From Nonomuraea sp. MG754425 (GTDB lineage: Bacteria > Actinomycetota > Actinomycetes > Streptosporangiales > Streptosporangiaceae), in NCBI RefSeq assembly GCF_021699195.1, contig NZ_SSXE01000075.1, forward strand, positions 1-41,938: DNA of 41,938 nt, in the 5' to 3' direction. The notes beneath the pieces were generated by a model. It had not been told where the DNA came from, did no database searches, and saw only the letters and a list, made by a program, of their open reading frames with translations. Made by a program: the position numbers and the translations under genes. This document shows, piece by piece, positions 23,987 through 32,121 of this stretch. The stretch's first letter is position 1; each line of letters begins with the position of its first letter.

Positions 23987-24720
23987 AAGGCGGCGGCCGG
24001 CAGCCAGCGCTCCAGCAGCGCGCGGTCGCCGTATACGGTGAGCGCGTCGGGGGAGCGGCGGCCGTACAGCAGGAGCAGCAGGTCGCTGACCGGCCCCTGG
24101 ACGGCGGCGTCGCCCTTGGCGTGGCCGCGCGCCCACTCGATCTTCCCGGCGGGGCCCTGCGTGATGGTCCACTCACCGTCGGCGTCGCTCGCGTGCAGGT
24201 GGATCGTGGCCCCCTCCACGCCGAGTTCGGCCAGGGATCTGGTGACCCACGTGGCGGACGGCAGGTTGTGGAGGAACTCCTCGACCCCGTCGACCGCGGT
24301 CCCCGCCGGGATCTCCGGGTCGGCGCCGAGCGCGAGCTCGGCGTCGGCCCGGTGCACGACCAGCTCGAAGAGCATCCGGCGCGGCCACCAGGACGCCCGC
24401 CCGTCCGGCCCCCACGTCCACACCCGCGTGGCCGGGTCGGTGTCACGCAGCACCTTCAGCAGCTCCTCCGCGCCCGCCGTCAGCCAGGCGGCGTCGCCGC
24501 TGCGCCCCTCGGCCAGCCCGCTGGGCACCTGCCGCGACCAGATGCGCTCCTGGACCCGGTCGCGCAGCACGTGCGCCGCCCAGCGATGGGTCTGGCCGAC
24601 GTGCGTGATGAGTTCGGCGATCGTCCATCCCGGGCACGTGGGCACCGGGACGGACAGATCGCCGGCCAGGGCCGCCAGCCGGGCGGCCTCCGTCCTGATC
24701 TGGGAGTGGTAGTCCGTCAC
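23983..24720 (-). CDS. Maleylpyruvate isomerase-family mycothiol-dependent enzyme
   Basis: A 245-residue protein of the DinB-like MDMPI superfamily. The N-terminal four-helix metal-binding domain includes CPGWTIAELITHVGQTHRW, contributing a His ligand, and FELVVHRADAELALG carries the second conserved His/Asp set. A C-terminal MDMPI domain (about 165-240; LHASDADGEWTITQGPAG, PVSDLLLLLYGR) follows. Such proteins use mycothiol as cofactor or as a thiol substrate for transferase or isomerase reactions; the exact reaction is not deducible. Its presence implies a mycothiol-producing actinobacterium. The stop lies in a 13-base tandem repeat. Confidence 0.85.
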   Translation of the reverse strand: MTDYHSQIRTEAARLAALAGDLSVPVPTCPGWTIAELITHVGQTHRWAAHVLRDRVQERIWSRQVPSGLAEGRSGDAAWLTAGAEELLKVLRDTDPATRVWTWGPDGRASWWPRRMLFELVVHRADAELALGADPEIPAGTAVDGVEEFLHNLPSATWVTRSLAELGVEGATIHLHASDADGEWTITQGPAGKIEWARGHAKGDAAVQGPVSDLLLLLYGRRSPDALTVYGDRALLERWLPAAAF

Positions 24721-24730
24721 CCGGCCCAGC

Positions 24731-26242
24731 TTAGGCCGCCGGGCAGCTCGCGCCCTTCGCCGGCACCTTCCCGTCGATCAGGTACGAGTCCACGAGCCCC
24801 TGGATGCACTTGCTGCCCGACAGGTACGCCCCATGGCCCTCGCCCTCGTACGTGACCAGCGTCGCGGTCTTGAGCTGGGCCGTCAGCTTGGGCGCCCACT
24901 CGTACGGCGTGGCCGGGTCGCCCTTGCCGCCCACCACCACGATCGGCGCGGAGCCGGTGGCGTTCACGTGCCGGGCCTCGTCGCTGCCCTTGGCCGGCCA
25001 CACGCGGCACAGCCCGCCCGAGCCCTCGCTGCCGAACATCGGCGAGATCTTCAGCGCGGCCTGCTCGGTGCGCCGCAGCGTCGCCTCGTCGGGCCGCTCG
25101 GCGGTGTCCACGCAGGTGATGGCCGGGAAGCTGGTCATCTGCGTGGAGTAGGTGCCGTCCGTGCTGCGGCCGGTGTAGGAGTCGGCCAGGTACAGCAGCG
25201 CCTCCCCGTTGCCCTTCAGCGCCCCCGACAGCGCCTCCTCCAGGAACGGCCAGGTCAGCTCCGAGTAGAGCGCGGCGGCCACGCCGGTGGAGGCCAGGCC
25301 CTGGGTCAGCTCGCGGCCCTTGACCTGCAGCGGATTGGCGGCGAGCTGGTTCATCAGGTTCTCGACGTTGGTGTTGGCGGTGGGCACGTCCTTGCCCAGG
25401 TCGCAGGTCTCCTTGACGCAGGCGCGCAGGAAACTCTCGTACGCCTGCTGGAAACCGCGCGTCTGCGCGATCGTGCGCTGCTCGAAGGTGACCGTCGGGT
25501 CGAGCGGCGCGTCGAGCACCATGCGGCCCACCTTCTTGGGGAACAGGGTGGCGTAGACGCCGCCGAGTTGCGTGCCGTACGACATGCCGACGTAGTTGAG
25601 CTTGGCGTCGCCGACGGCGGCGCGGATGCGGTCCATGTCGCGGGCGGCGTTCACGGTGCCGACATAGGGCAGGACCTTGCCGGAGTCCTGCTCGCAGAGC
25701 GAGGCGAAGCGCTTGTTGGCCGCCTCGATCGCCTTGTCGGTCTGGTCGTTCGGCGGCAGCGTGTCGAGGGCGGTGAAGCGGTCCATCTCGGCGCCGTCGC
25801 CGCAGCGCACGCCCGAGCTGCGCTCGACGCCGCGCGGGTCGAAGCTGATCAGGTCGTAGCGGGCGCGCAGCGTGGTGAGCGCCTTGGCGGCCTGGTCGAG
25901 GGTGTCCACGCCGGACGCGCCGGGGCCGCCGAAGTTGAACAGCATGGAGCCGAGCCGTTGCTCCTTGCCCGTGGCCGGCACCTTGATCAGCGCCAGGTTC
26001 AGCTTCTCGCCGTCGGGTTTGGCGTAGTCGAGGGGCACCGAGATCGTGCCGCAACGTACGGAGGCGTCCTGGCGGGCCGGCGGCTCCCCGTCAGGACGCT
26101 TGATGTCGGTGCACGGACCCCAGTTGACCTGGTCGGAGGCGACGGTGGGGTCCGGGGTGGGCCCGGCGGCCGGTTCCGCGGGCGCGGTGGAGCAACCGGC
26201 GGCGGCCGTCAGGAGCAGAGCGGCGGCTGTAACGCGACGCAT
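24731..26242 (-). CDS. Secreted lipoprotein alpha/beta-hydrolase, tripeptidyl aminopeptidase-like
   Basis: A 503-residue protein. A lipoprotein signal (MRRVTAAALLLTAAAGCS, lipobox AAGC) implies attachment to the outer face of the membrane. The alpha/beta-hydrolase fold has the oxyanion region LFNFGGPGASG, the nucleophile Ser in VGMSYGTQLGG, and a TAP-like C-terminal domain containing Asp (GGKGDPATPYEWA) and His (YEGEGHGAY). Relatives (SlpD/SlpE, Tap) remove tripeptides from secreted proteins. Paired cysteines suggest extracellular disulfides. ATG 26242 has GGGGAAA about 8 bases upstream; longer in-frame starts would mask the signal peptide. Next gene upstream is aceE, beyond two large hairpins. 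Confidence 0.9.
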   Translation of the reverse strand: MRRVTAAALLLTAAAGCSTAPAEPAAGPTPDPTVASDQVNWGPCTDIKRPDGEPPARQDASVRCGTISVPLDYAKPDGEKLNLALIKVPATGKEQRLGSMLFNFGGPGASGVDTLDQAAKALTTLRARYDLISFDPRGVERSSGVRCGDGAEMDRFTALDTLPPNDQTDKAIEAANKRFASLCEQDSGKVLPYVGTVNAARDMDRIRAAVGDAKLNYVGMSYGTQLGGVYATLFPKKVGRMVLDAPLDPTVTFEQRTIAQTRGFQQAYESFLRACVKETCDLGKDVPTANTNVENLMNQLAANPLQVKGRELTQGLASTGVAAALYSELTWPFLEEALSGALKGNGEALLYLADSYTGRSTDGTYSTQMTSFPAITCVDTAERPDEATLRRTEQAALKISPMFGSEGSGGLCRVWPAKGSDEARHVNATGSAPIVVVGGKGDPATPYEWAPKLTAQLKTATLVTYEGEGHGAYLSGSKCIQGLVDSYLIDGKVPAKGASCPAA

Positions 26243-26309
26243 GACAAATTTCCCCTCAACATCTCTCAGGGGGGAAGTAGTGCCCACAATACGTGACCGT
26301 GCACCTAAC

Positions 26310-26356
26310 CCGGGTGAGGCGGCACGTACCCCTCCTGAACGTGCCGCCTCACCCGG
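26310..26356 (-). terminator. Perfect 18-base-pair hairpin downstream of aceE
   Basis: 26310-26327 pairs exactly with 26339-26356 around an 11-base loop. It is the second of two tandem hairpins between the aceE stop and the lipoprotein gene, and probably backs up termination or isolates the peptidase gene from aceE read-through. Confidence 0.7.
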
Positions 26357-26363
26357 ACATGAC

Positions 26364-26396
26364 GGCGCTCCCGCGAAGGACATTCGCGGGAGCGCC
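26364..26396 (-). terminator. Hairpin terminator of aceE
   Basis: GGCGCTCCCGCGAA (26364-26377) pairs perfectly with TTCGCGGGAGCGCC (26383-26396) around a GGACA loop, 13 bases past the aceE stop. No U-tract is present. Confidence 0.8.
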
Positions 26397-26409
26397 CAGG
26401 CTGGATGAC

Positions 26410-29157
26410 TCAGACTCCCATGGACTGGGTGTCGTTGCTCTCCGCGCCGCCGGCCTCGGTGACGCCGTTCTTGAGGTGGTAGCGGGCGATGGCCTCGCGC
26501 AGCACCTCGCCGTCGAGCTCGCCCCGGTTGACCAGGCTGGTCAGCACGGCCAGCGTGATCGAGGCGGCGTCCACGTGGAAGTGGCGGCGCAGCGCCGAGC
26601 GGGTGTCGGACAGGCCGAACCCGTCGGTGCCCAGCGAGGACCAGTCACCCGGCACCCACTGCGCGATCTGGTCCTGGACGGCCTTCATGTAGTCGCTGAC
26701 GCCCACGAACGGGCCCTGGGCCTGCGAGAGGACCCGGGTGACGTAGGGGACGCGCTTGTCCGCCTCAGGGTTGAGCAGGTTGTGCTCGTCGCACGCCAGC
26801 GCGTCGCGGCGCAGCTCCGACCACGACGTGGCCGACCACACGGTGGCCGACACGCCCCAGTCCTCGGCCAGCAGCCGCTGCGCCTCCATCGCCCACGGAC
26901 CCGCCACGCCGGAGACCAGGACGTTGGCCTTCGGGCCCGGCGTCTGCGGGCCGTCGGCGAACTTGTACAGGCCCTTGAGCAGGCCCTGCACGTCGAGGTC
27001 GGCCGGCTGGGCCGGCTGCAGGTAGGGCTCGTTGTAGACGGTCAGGTAGTAGAAGACGTCCTCCGGCTGGTCGCCGTACATCCGGCGCAGGCCGTCCTTG
27101 ACGATGTGCGCCACCTCGAACGCCCAGGACGGGTCGTAGGCGACGGAGGCCGGGTTCGTGGAGGCGATGAGCGGGGAGTGACCGTCCTCGTGCTGCAGGC
27201 CCTCGCCGTTGAGCGTGGTGCGGCCCGCGGTGGCGCCCAGCAGGAAGCCGCGGCCCATCTGGTCGCCCATCTGCCACATCTGGTCGCCGGTGCGCTGCCA
27301 GCCGAACATCGAGTAGAAGATGTAGATCGGGATCATGTGCTCGCCGTGCGTGGCGTACGCGGTGCCGGCCGCGATCGTCGAGGCCATCGAGCCCGACTCG
27401 CTGATGCCCTCGTGCAGGATCTGGCCCTGCGTGGCCTCCTTGTACGACAGCAGCAGCTCGCGGTCGACGGCCTCGTACGTCTGGCCGTGCGGCGAGTAGA
27501 TCTTGGCCGTCGGGAACATGGCGTCGAGGCCGAACGTGCGGGCCTCGTCGGGGATGATCGGCACGAACCGGTGGCCGATCTCCTTGTCGCGCATGAGGTC
27601 CTTCAGCAGCCGGACGAAGGCCATGGTGGTGGCCACCTGCTGCTTGCCCGAGCCCTTCTGGAAGGTGCCGTAGACCTCGTCGCCGGGCAGCTTGACCGGC
27701 TTGGCGCGGATGACCCGCTTGGGCAGCACGCCGCCGAGCGCGGCGCGGCGCTCCTTCATGTACTGGATCTCGGGGTCGTTCTCGCCCGGGTGGAAGTAGG
27801 GCGGCAGGTCGCCTTCCAGGGCCGAGTCGGGGATCGGCAGGTAGAGCCGGTCCCGGAACTCCTTCAGCTCGGCCTTGGTGAGCTTCTTCATCTGGTGGGT
27901 GGCGTTGCGCGCCTCGAAGTCCTTGCCGAGCGTCCAGCCCTTGATGGTCTGGGCGAGGATCACGGTCGGCTGGCCGACGTGCTCGCGGGCCGCCTTGAAC
28001 GCCGCGTAGACCTTGCGGTAGTCGTGGCCGCCGCGCGACAGCTTGCGGATGTCGTCGTCGGTCAGGTGCTCGACCATCTTGCGCAGGCGCGGGTCGGAGG
28101 CGAAGAAGTGCTCGCGGATGTAGGAGCCCGACTCGACCGAGTAGGTCTGGAACTGGCCGTCGGGCGTGGTGTTCATCTGGTTGACCAGCACGCCGTCGAC
28201 GTCGGCCGCCAGCAGCGGGTCCCAGTCGCGGCCCCACACGACCTTGATCACGTTCCAGCCGGCGCCGCGGAAGTACGACTCCAGCTCCTGGATGATCTTC
28301 CCGTTGCCGCGCACCGGGCCGTCCAGCCGCTGCAGGTTGCAGTTGATCACGAACGTGAGGTTGTCGAGCTCCTCACGCGCGGCCAGGCCGATCGCGCCGA
28401 GCGACTCGGGCTCGTCCATCTCGCCGTCGCCCAGGAACGCCCATACGTGGCTGCGGCTGGTGTCCTTGATCTCGCGATTGAGCAGGTAGCGGTTGAACCG
28501 CGCCTGGTAGATCGCGCCGATCGGCCCCAGACCCATGGAGACCGTCGGGAACTCCCAGAAGTCGGGCATGAGCCGAGGGTGGGGGTAGGAGGGCAGGCCG
28601 TGGAAGCCGTGCGACAGCTCCTGACGGAAGGCGTCGAGCTGCGCCTCGTTGAGGCGGCCCTCGAGGAATGCGCGGGCGTAGATGCCCGGCGCCGCGTGCC
28701 CCTGGAAGAAGACCTGGTCGCCCGACTCGCCGTGGTCCTTGCCGCGGAAGAAGTGGTTGAAGCCCACCTCGTAGAGCGAGGCGGCCGAGGCGTAGGTGGC
28801 GATGTGGCCGCCCACGTTGGTGCGGGCGTTGGCCCTGGACACCATGACGGCCGCGTTCCAGCGGATGTAGGCGCGGATGCGCCGCTCGACGTGCTCGTCG
28901 CCCGGGAACCAGGGCTCGCGCTCCGGCGGGATCGTGTTGATGTAGTCGGTGCTGCGCAGGCCCGGCACGCCCACCTGGTGCTCGCGGGCCCGCTCGAGCA
29001 TGCGGAGCATGAGGTAGCGGGCTCTGGTGCGGCCTTCGGTCTTGACGACGTTGTCGAGAGACTCGAGCCACTCGTTGGTCTCACTGGGGTCGACATCAGG
29101 CAGTTGGCTGGGTAGGCCGTCGCTGATGATCGAGAATCGCTGGCGTCCGGAAGCCAC
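26410..29157 (-). CDS. aceE: Pyruvate dehydrogenase E1 component, homodimeric type
   Basis: A 915-residue E1 that decarboxylates pyruvate with thiamine diphosphate and transfers the acetyl group to the lipoyl E2. The thiamine-binding motif begins at GDGEMDEPESLGAI and ends at NCNLQRLDGPVRGNGK. The early conserved His region is FNHFFRGKDHGESGDQ, and the transketolase-like central and C-terminal domains are complete (EGLQHEDGHS; DGFGLSDTR). Length matches AceE (E. coli 887). E2 and E3 are not adjacent, the usual actinobacterial situation. The GTG start at 29157 with GGAAGG about 11 bases upstream gives MASGRQRFSIISDGLP; the longer frame upstream lacks conservation. Three dyads at 29245-29289 may regulate it. 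Confidence 0.95.
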   Translation of the reverse strand: MASGRQRFSIISDGLPSQLPDVDPSETNEWLESLDNVVKTEGRTRARYLMLRMLERAREHQVGVPGLRSTDYINTIPPEREPWFPGDEHVERRIRAYIRWNAAVMVSRANARTNVGGHIATYASAASLYEVGFNHFFRGKDHGESGDQVFFQGHAAPGIYARAFLEGRLNEAQLDAFRQELSHGFHGLPSYPHPRLMPDFWEFPTVSMGLGPIGAIYQARFNRYLLNREIKDTSRSHVWAFLGDGEMDEPESLGAIGLAAREELDNLTFVINCNLQRLDGPVRGNGKIIQELESYFRGAGWNVIKVVWGRDWDPLLAADVDGVLVNQMNTTPDGQFQTYSVESGSYIREHFFASDPRLRKMVEHLTDDDIRKLSRGGHDYRKVYAAFKAAREHVGQPTVILAQTIKGWTLGKDFEARNATHQMKKLTKAELKEFRDRLYLPIPDSALEGDLPPYFHPGENDPEIQYMKERRAALGGVLPKRVIRAKPVKLPGDEVYGTFQKGSGKQQVATTMAFVRLLKDLMRDKEIGHRFVPIIPDEARTFGLDAMFPTAKIYSPHGQTYEAVDRELLLSYKEATQGQILHEGISESGSMASTIAAGTAYATHGEHMIPIYIFYSMFGWQRTGDQMWQMGDQMGRGFLLGATAGRTTLNGEGLQHEDGHSPLIASTNPASVAYDPSWAFEVAHIVKDGLRRMYGDQPEDVFYYLTVYNEPYLQPAQPADLDVQGLLKGLYKFADGPQTPGPKANVLVSGVAGPWAMEAQRLLAEDWGVSATVWSATSWSELRRDALACDEHNLLNPEADKRVPYVTRVLSQAQGPFVGVSDYMKAVQDQIAQWVPGDWSSLGTDGFGLSDTRSALRRHFHVDAASITLAVLTSLVNRGELDGEVLREAIARYHLKNGVTEAGGAESNDTQSMGV

Positions 29158-29244
29158 TGGGTCTCGCCTTCCGAGATGGACTGATGTCTGGTCTGGGTCG
29201 CCTTCCATCCTGGTCGCTAGCCGTAGAAAACGCATCTCTACTGG

Positions 29245-29289
29245 CTGGTAACCAGAGTGTCCCTGCTGGCAGGGCCATCTACGATGGCC
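29245..29289. promoter_or_regulatory. Three adjacent dyads upstream of aceE
   Basis: CTGGT-A-ACCAG at 29245-29255, CCCTGC-TG-GCAGGG at 29261-29274 and GGCCATC-TAC-GATGGCC at 29273-29289 are all perfect inverted repeats, 90-130 bases upstream of the aceE start. They are candidate operators for a regulator of pyruvate dehydrogenase, or a structured 5' leader. Confidence 0.45.
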
Positions 29290-29731
29290 TAGACCACCGA
29301 TGGTAGGACGAATCGCCACCAAAGGTTACATCCCGGGAGCAATTTAACAAGACAGGAAAACGGACGAAATTTCGCTCGAATCCCTGACACGCCCGTGATG
29401 CCTCCTCTGTAGCTCGTAGCCTCCCCGTGAGGACGCTTCTCACTCGCGGCGGGCGAGTCTAGCCGCCTCACCTGGAGACCAGGCTGTGTGCCCCTGGAGC
29501 GGCAGGTCGGACGGTGGCCGACGGCCTCGTGCGACGGCCCGCGTGCGGGGTCCGTTCGCCCCGTGCCGGTGGGGATCGGCGTGGTGTGTGACACGTTCCA
29601 TCCTCACTGTCTCTCCGCGCCGGCCATCACGCTGGTCGTTCCCGCGCCCGGGCGTGTCTCCGCCGACTGTGAGCGGGTGGAACAGGTGTGGTGCGATCGT
29701 CCCGGGATCCTCGCGGGATCGTGCCATCACC

Positions 29732-29753
29732 GATCCGGGACCGGTCCGGGATC
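29732..29753. repeat. Near-perfect 22-base palindrome
   Basis: GATCCGGGACC-GGTCCGGGATC pairs at 10 of 11 positions. Related CGGGAT or CCGGGA units lie at about 29700, 29714 and 29776, forming a small cluster about 200 bases upstream of the DUF1918 gene. Confidence 0.5.
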
Positions 29754-29938
29754 TGTCCGGACGCTCCGCAGCCGTTCCGGGACAGCCTCGGACAGCTGGG
29801 GCGAAAACCCCATCGCCTCGCCCGCTCCGCGCCCGTGTCGGGTAACGATCTGGTCATCTTTCGGCGGCCCCCTCAGGTCGGGGCAAAACTTCTGAATCGC
29901 TCTTTTCGTCCGGCTATCCGCGTACCAATGTGGGAGGT

Positions 29939-30121
29939 ATGAATGCGACGGTTGGCGACCGGCTCCTGATGCACGGGAATACCGTTGGCGAAAGGGACCG
30001 GAGCGGCGTAATCACGGAGGTGCAGGGCACGAACGGCGGCCCGCCGTACGTGGTGCGGTTCGACGACGGGCACACGGGGCTGGTGTTTCCGGGGCCCGAT
30101 ACCGTCATCGTGCCTAAGTAG
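29939..30121 (+). CDS. DUF1918 family small protein
   Basis: A 60-residue single-domain beta-barrel-like protein of family DUF1918. The hallmark pattern is VGDRLLMHG, then GVITEVQG, GGPPYVVRFDDGHTGLVFPG and an acidic/hydrophobic end. Function unknown; the fold resembles small SH3-like or PilZ-type barrels. GGGAGG ends one base before ATG 29939, which is close, and an in-frame GTG at 29930 is the alternative start. The YjbQ gene begins 9 bases after the stop, so the two are probably co-transcribed. Confidence 0.82.
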   Translation: MNATVGDRLLMHGNTVGERDRSGVITEVQGTNGGPPYVVRFDDGHTGLVFPGPDTVIVPK

Positions 30122-30130
30122 GATTTCCAT

Positions 30131-30538
30131 GTGAGATCTGAAATCATCTCTGTGGCCACGGGTTCACGGGAGACGGTGCACGACATCACGGCCGCGTGCG
30201 CCGATTTCGTACGGGCCCAGGGCGACGACGGGCTGCTGCACGTGTTCGTGCCGCATGCGACGGCGGGCATCGCCCTGCTGGAGTTGGGCTCCGGCAGCGA
30301 CGACGACCTGCTGGCGGCGCTGCGTGACGTGCTGCCCGCCGACGACCGGTGGCGTCATGCCCATGGGTCCAGGGGGCACGGGAGATCACACGTGATGCCC
30401 GCGCTGATCCCGCCGTACGCGACCATCCCCGTGCTGGATGGGCGAATGGCGCTGGGCACATGGCAGTCCGTGGCGCTGATCGACCTCAACGTCGACAACC
30501 CGCAACGCCAGGTTCGCCTGTCGTTTTTGTCTGATTGA
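30131..30538 (+). CDS. YjbQ / UPF0047 family protein
   Basis: A 135-residue member of the YjbQ family, named for weak thiamine-phosphate synthase activity of relatives; the physiological role is not established. Family hallmarks are VFVPHATAGIALLE, HGRSHVMPALIPPYATIPV (His and Ser/His of the trimer active site), and GTWQSVALIDLN near the end. The GTG at 30131 is the only good start, with little ribosome-site signal. It follows the DUF1918 gene by 9 bases. Confidence 0.85.
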   Translation: MRSEIISVATGSRETVHDITAACADFVRAQGDDGLLHVFVPHATAGIALLELGSGSDDDLLAALRDVLPADDRWRHAHGSRGHGRSHVMPALIPPYATIPVLDGRMALGTWQSVALIDLNVDNPQRQVRLSFLSD

Positions 30539-30655
30539 TTCTGGCCGACTACGGCCGTACCCGTGGCGACCGTTGACGACTGAGGGTCACAGCGTGTGGA
30601 CTGTGCCGAAGCGATAAACCGCATAAGCGGGGCCACTCAAGCAGGAGGGATAAAC

Positions 30656-31084
30656 GTGAGCGCGACCGCGGGTCAGGCGCAGGGCGAGCGCGGCCTGGCC
30701 GAACGGCTCGGCCTCAAGCCGGGTCAGGTGGTGCAGGAGATCGGTTGGGACGAGGACAGCGACGAAGAGCTTCGTGAGTCCATCGAAAGCCTGACCGGTA
30801 ACGAACTGCTGGACGAGGACAGCTACGACGTCGTGGACGTCGTGCTGCTGTGGTGGCGCGACGGCGACGGGGATCTCTTCGACGCCCTGACCAGCGCCAT
30901 GCGAGCACTCGCCGATGGCGGCCAGATCTGGCTGCTGACTCCCAAAGCGGGGCGCGGGGGCCATGTGGAGCCCAGCGACATCGGGGAGGACGCCGCCACA
31001 GCGGGTCTCTCGCAGACGAGCAGCATCTCGGCCGCACCCGACTGGTCCGGGACCAGGCTCGTCCCGCCGAAGGGCAAGAGGTAG
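30656..31084 (+). CDS. DUF3052 family protein
   Basis: A 142-residue soluble protein of the actinobacterial DUF3052 family (LAERLGLKPGQVVQEIGW; VVDVVLLWWRDGDGDLFDAL; GGQIWLLTPKAGRGGHVEPSDIGEDA; TSSISAAPDWSGTRLVPPK). The function is unknown; the central part resembles a small alpha/beta domain. AGGAGG at 30643-30648 lies 7 bases before the GTG, one of the clearest ribosome sites in the window, which rules out the longer upstream frame. The family often neighbours aceE and AhpE in actinomycetes, as here. Confidence 0.85.
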   Translation: MSATAGQAQGERGLAERLGLKPGQVVQEIGWDEDSDEELRESIESLTGNELLDEDSYDVVDVVLLWWRDGDGDLFDALTSAMRALADGGQIWLLTPKAGRGGHVEPSDIGEDAATAGLSQTSSISAAPDWSGTRLVPPKGKR

Positions 31085-31097
31085 GGAGCCCGCGGCG

Positions 31098-31122
31098 CCT
31101 GCCGTACGGCAGGATGACGACT
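31098..31122 (+). promoter_or_regulatory. 16-base palindrome overlapping the leaderless ahpE promoter
   Basis: CCTGCCGTACGGCAGG at 31098-31113 is a perfect palindrome. CAGGAT at 31110-31115 begins inside it and ends 7 bases before the GTG at 31123, so a protein bound to the dyad could cover the -10. It could instead be a short hairpin after the DUF3052 gene. Confidence 0.45.
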
Positions 31123-31578
31123 GTGAACGCACATCCTGCCGAGGTCGGCGCCCCGGCTCCGGATTTCGAGCTGCAGGACCAGCACGGCACCCCGGTGAGC
31201 CTGGCTCAGTTCCGGGGCGAGAAGGTCGTGCTGGTCTTCTACCCGCTGGCCTTCAGCGGGATCTGTCATGGCGAGCTGTCCGCCCTGCGCGATCGTCCGA
31301 TCGAGGGCGCGCGGCTGCTGACCGTGTCCGTCGACTCCGTCTTCACGCAGCGTGCGTGGGCGGATCGTGAGGGTTATCCGTTCTCGATGCTCTCTGACTT
31401 CTGGCCACACGGACAGGTCGCGCGGGCGTACGGTGTGTTCGATGAGACGAAGGGGACTGCCCGGCGGGGGACCTTCATCATCGACGGCGAGGGCGTGATC
31501 CGGTGGTCGGTGGTCAATCCGATCTCCTCCGCACGTGACGTCGCCGACTACGTCAAGGCACTTGCCGATATTTCGTGA
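31123..31578 (+). CDS. ahpE: One-cysteine peroxiredoxin, AhpE type
   Basis: A 151-residue thioredoxin-fold peroxidase reducing hydroperoxides. The peroxidatic site YPLAFSGICHGEL has Cys in the AhpE context (SGIC; PLAFTGICQGEL in Mycobacterium tuberculosis, from memory). The conserved Arg region is DETKGTARRGTFIIDGEGVI. Only one Cys is present, so recycling probably uses a mycothiol/mycoredoxin system, in line with the mycothiol gene nearby. GTG 31123 gives the family length (about 153) and has both AGGA 8 bases upstream and a leaderless -10; ATG 31114 is the alternative. Confidence 0.9.
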   Translation: MNAHPAEVGAPAPDFELQDQHGTPVSLAQFRGEKVVLVFYPLAFSGICHGELSALRDRPIEGARLLTVSVDSVFTQRAWADREGYPFSMLSDFWPHGQVARAYGVFDETKGTARRGTFIIDGEGVIRWSVVNPISSARDVADYVKALADIS

Positions 31579-31610
31579 CTTCGCGGACTTCGTGATTTTC
31601 GGAGGGAAGG

Positions 31611-31928
31611 ATGCCCTGCTACCGGTGCGGGGCCAGGCAGACGGACCCGGTGCGTGGCGCCAGCCCGTGGCGGCGCGGCGTACGCAACGAGGCCCAGGTG
31701 CTGATCTGCCCGGACTGTCAACGGCTGCACGACCTCGACCTCGACACCTGCTCCACGTGCGGGTCCACGACGCTGATCTGCCGGCTGGGCGAGGTGGAGT
31801 GCCGGGCCTGCGGGGCGGTGTGGCTGGCCCGCTCGTCGGAGACGCTCGACCCGGCGCCCGTCACGCCTCCGCCGGGGCTGTCGGCCGAGGTGGAGGCGGC
31901 GCTCAACCGGGTGCTCGGACGGACCTGA
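31611..31928 (+). CDS. Zinc-ribbon protein, function unknown
   Basis: A 105-residue protein with CxxC pairs at Cys3/Cys6, Cys33/Cys36, Cys47/Cys50 and Cys65/Cys68 plus Cys58: two or more zinc ribbons. It ends in an acidic helix (EVEAALNRVLG). A conserved actinobacterial protein starting MPCYRCGARQTDPVRG is remembered but unnamed. GGAGGG 4 bases before the ATG gives a firm start. It is 32 bases after ahpE, so likely in one unit. It may be a nucleic-acid- or protein-binding adaptor. Confidence 0.75.
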   Translation: MPCYRCGARQTDPVRGASPWRRGVRNEAQVLICPDCQRLHDLDLDTCSTCGSTTLICRLGEVECRACGAVWLARSSETLDPAPVTPPPGLSAEVEAALNRVLGRT

Positions 31929-32107
31929 GCCGGCGGGTCCGGGCGGCTCTGTGGGCCCATGAGGGAGCTTGCGGGCGTTTGTCGGGCCTCGCCGGTGGCC
32001 AGGTGACTCACGGAGGTCCACGGGGGCGTGTGAGCGCGCAGGGCGCCGACGTGCGGGAAGAGGGCGCCGGAGCGCCGCACTCTTTCCAGACATTTGCTGA
32101 GCTGCGC

Positions 32108-32121
32108 TATCGTCTCCTTCC
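32108..32121 (+). promoter_or_regulatory. Leaderless promoter of ROK kinase gene
   Basis: TATCGT at 32108-32113, 8 bases before the GTG at 32122, with TTTCCA at 32083-32088 as a possible -35 (19-base spacer). Confidence 0.4.

Larger units (their letters stand above)
29158..29938. other. Long intergenic region upstream of aceE and DUF1918
   Basis: I see no convincing gene in these 781 bases; the open frames have low-quality composition and no family motif. It holds three adjacent dyads at 29245-29289 and a cluster of CGGGATC/GATCCGG elements at 29700-29785 with a 22-base near-palindrome. The gap must contain the divergent promoters for aceE and the DUF1918 gene. Confidence 0.6.

Noticed and set aside
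26293..29115. A 940-codon plus-strand frame opposite aceE
   Set aside because: AceE motifs on the minus strand are continuous and full length; this frame is an antisense shadow.
29488..29895. Possible 135-residue plus-strand gene between aceE and DUF1918
   Set aside because: It has Ser/Pro/Arg-rich composition without motif, no ribosome site or -10, and overlaps repeat-like sequence.
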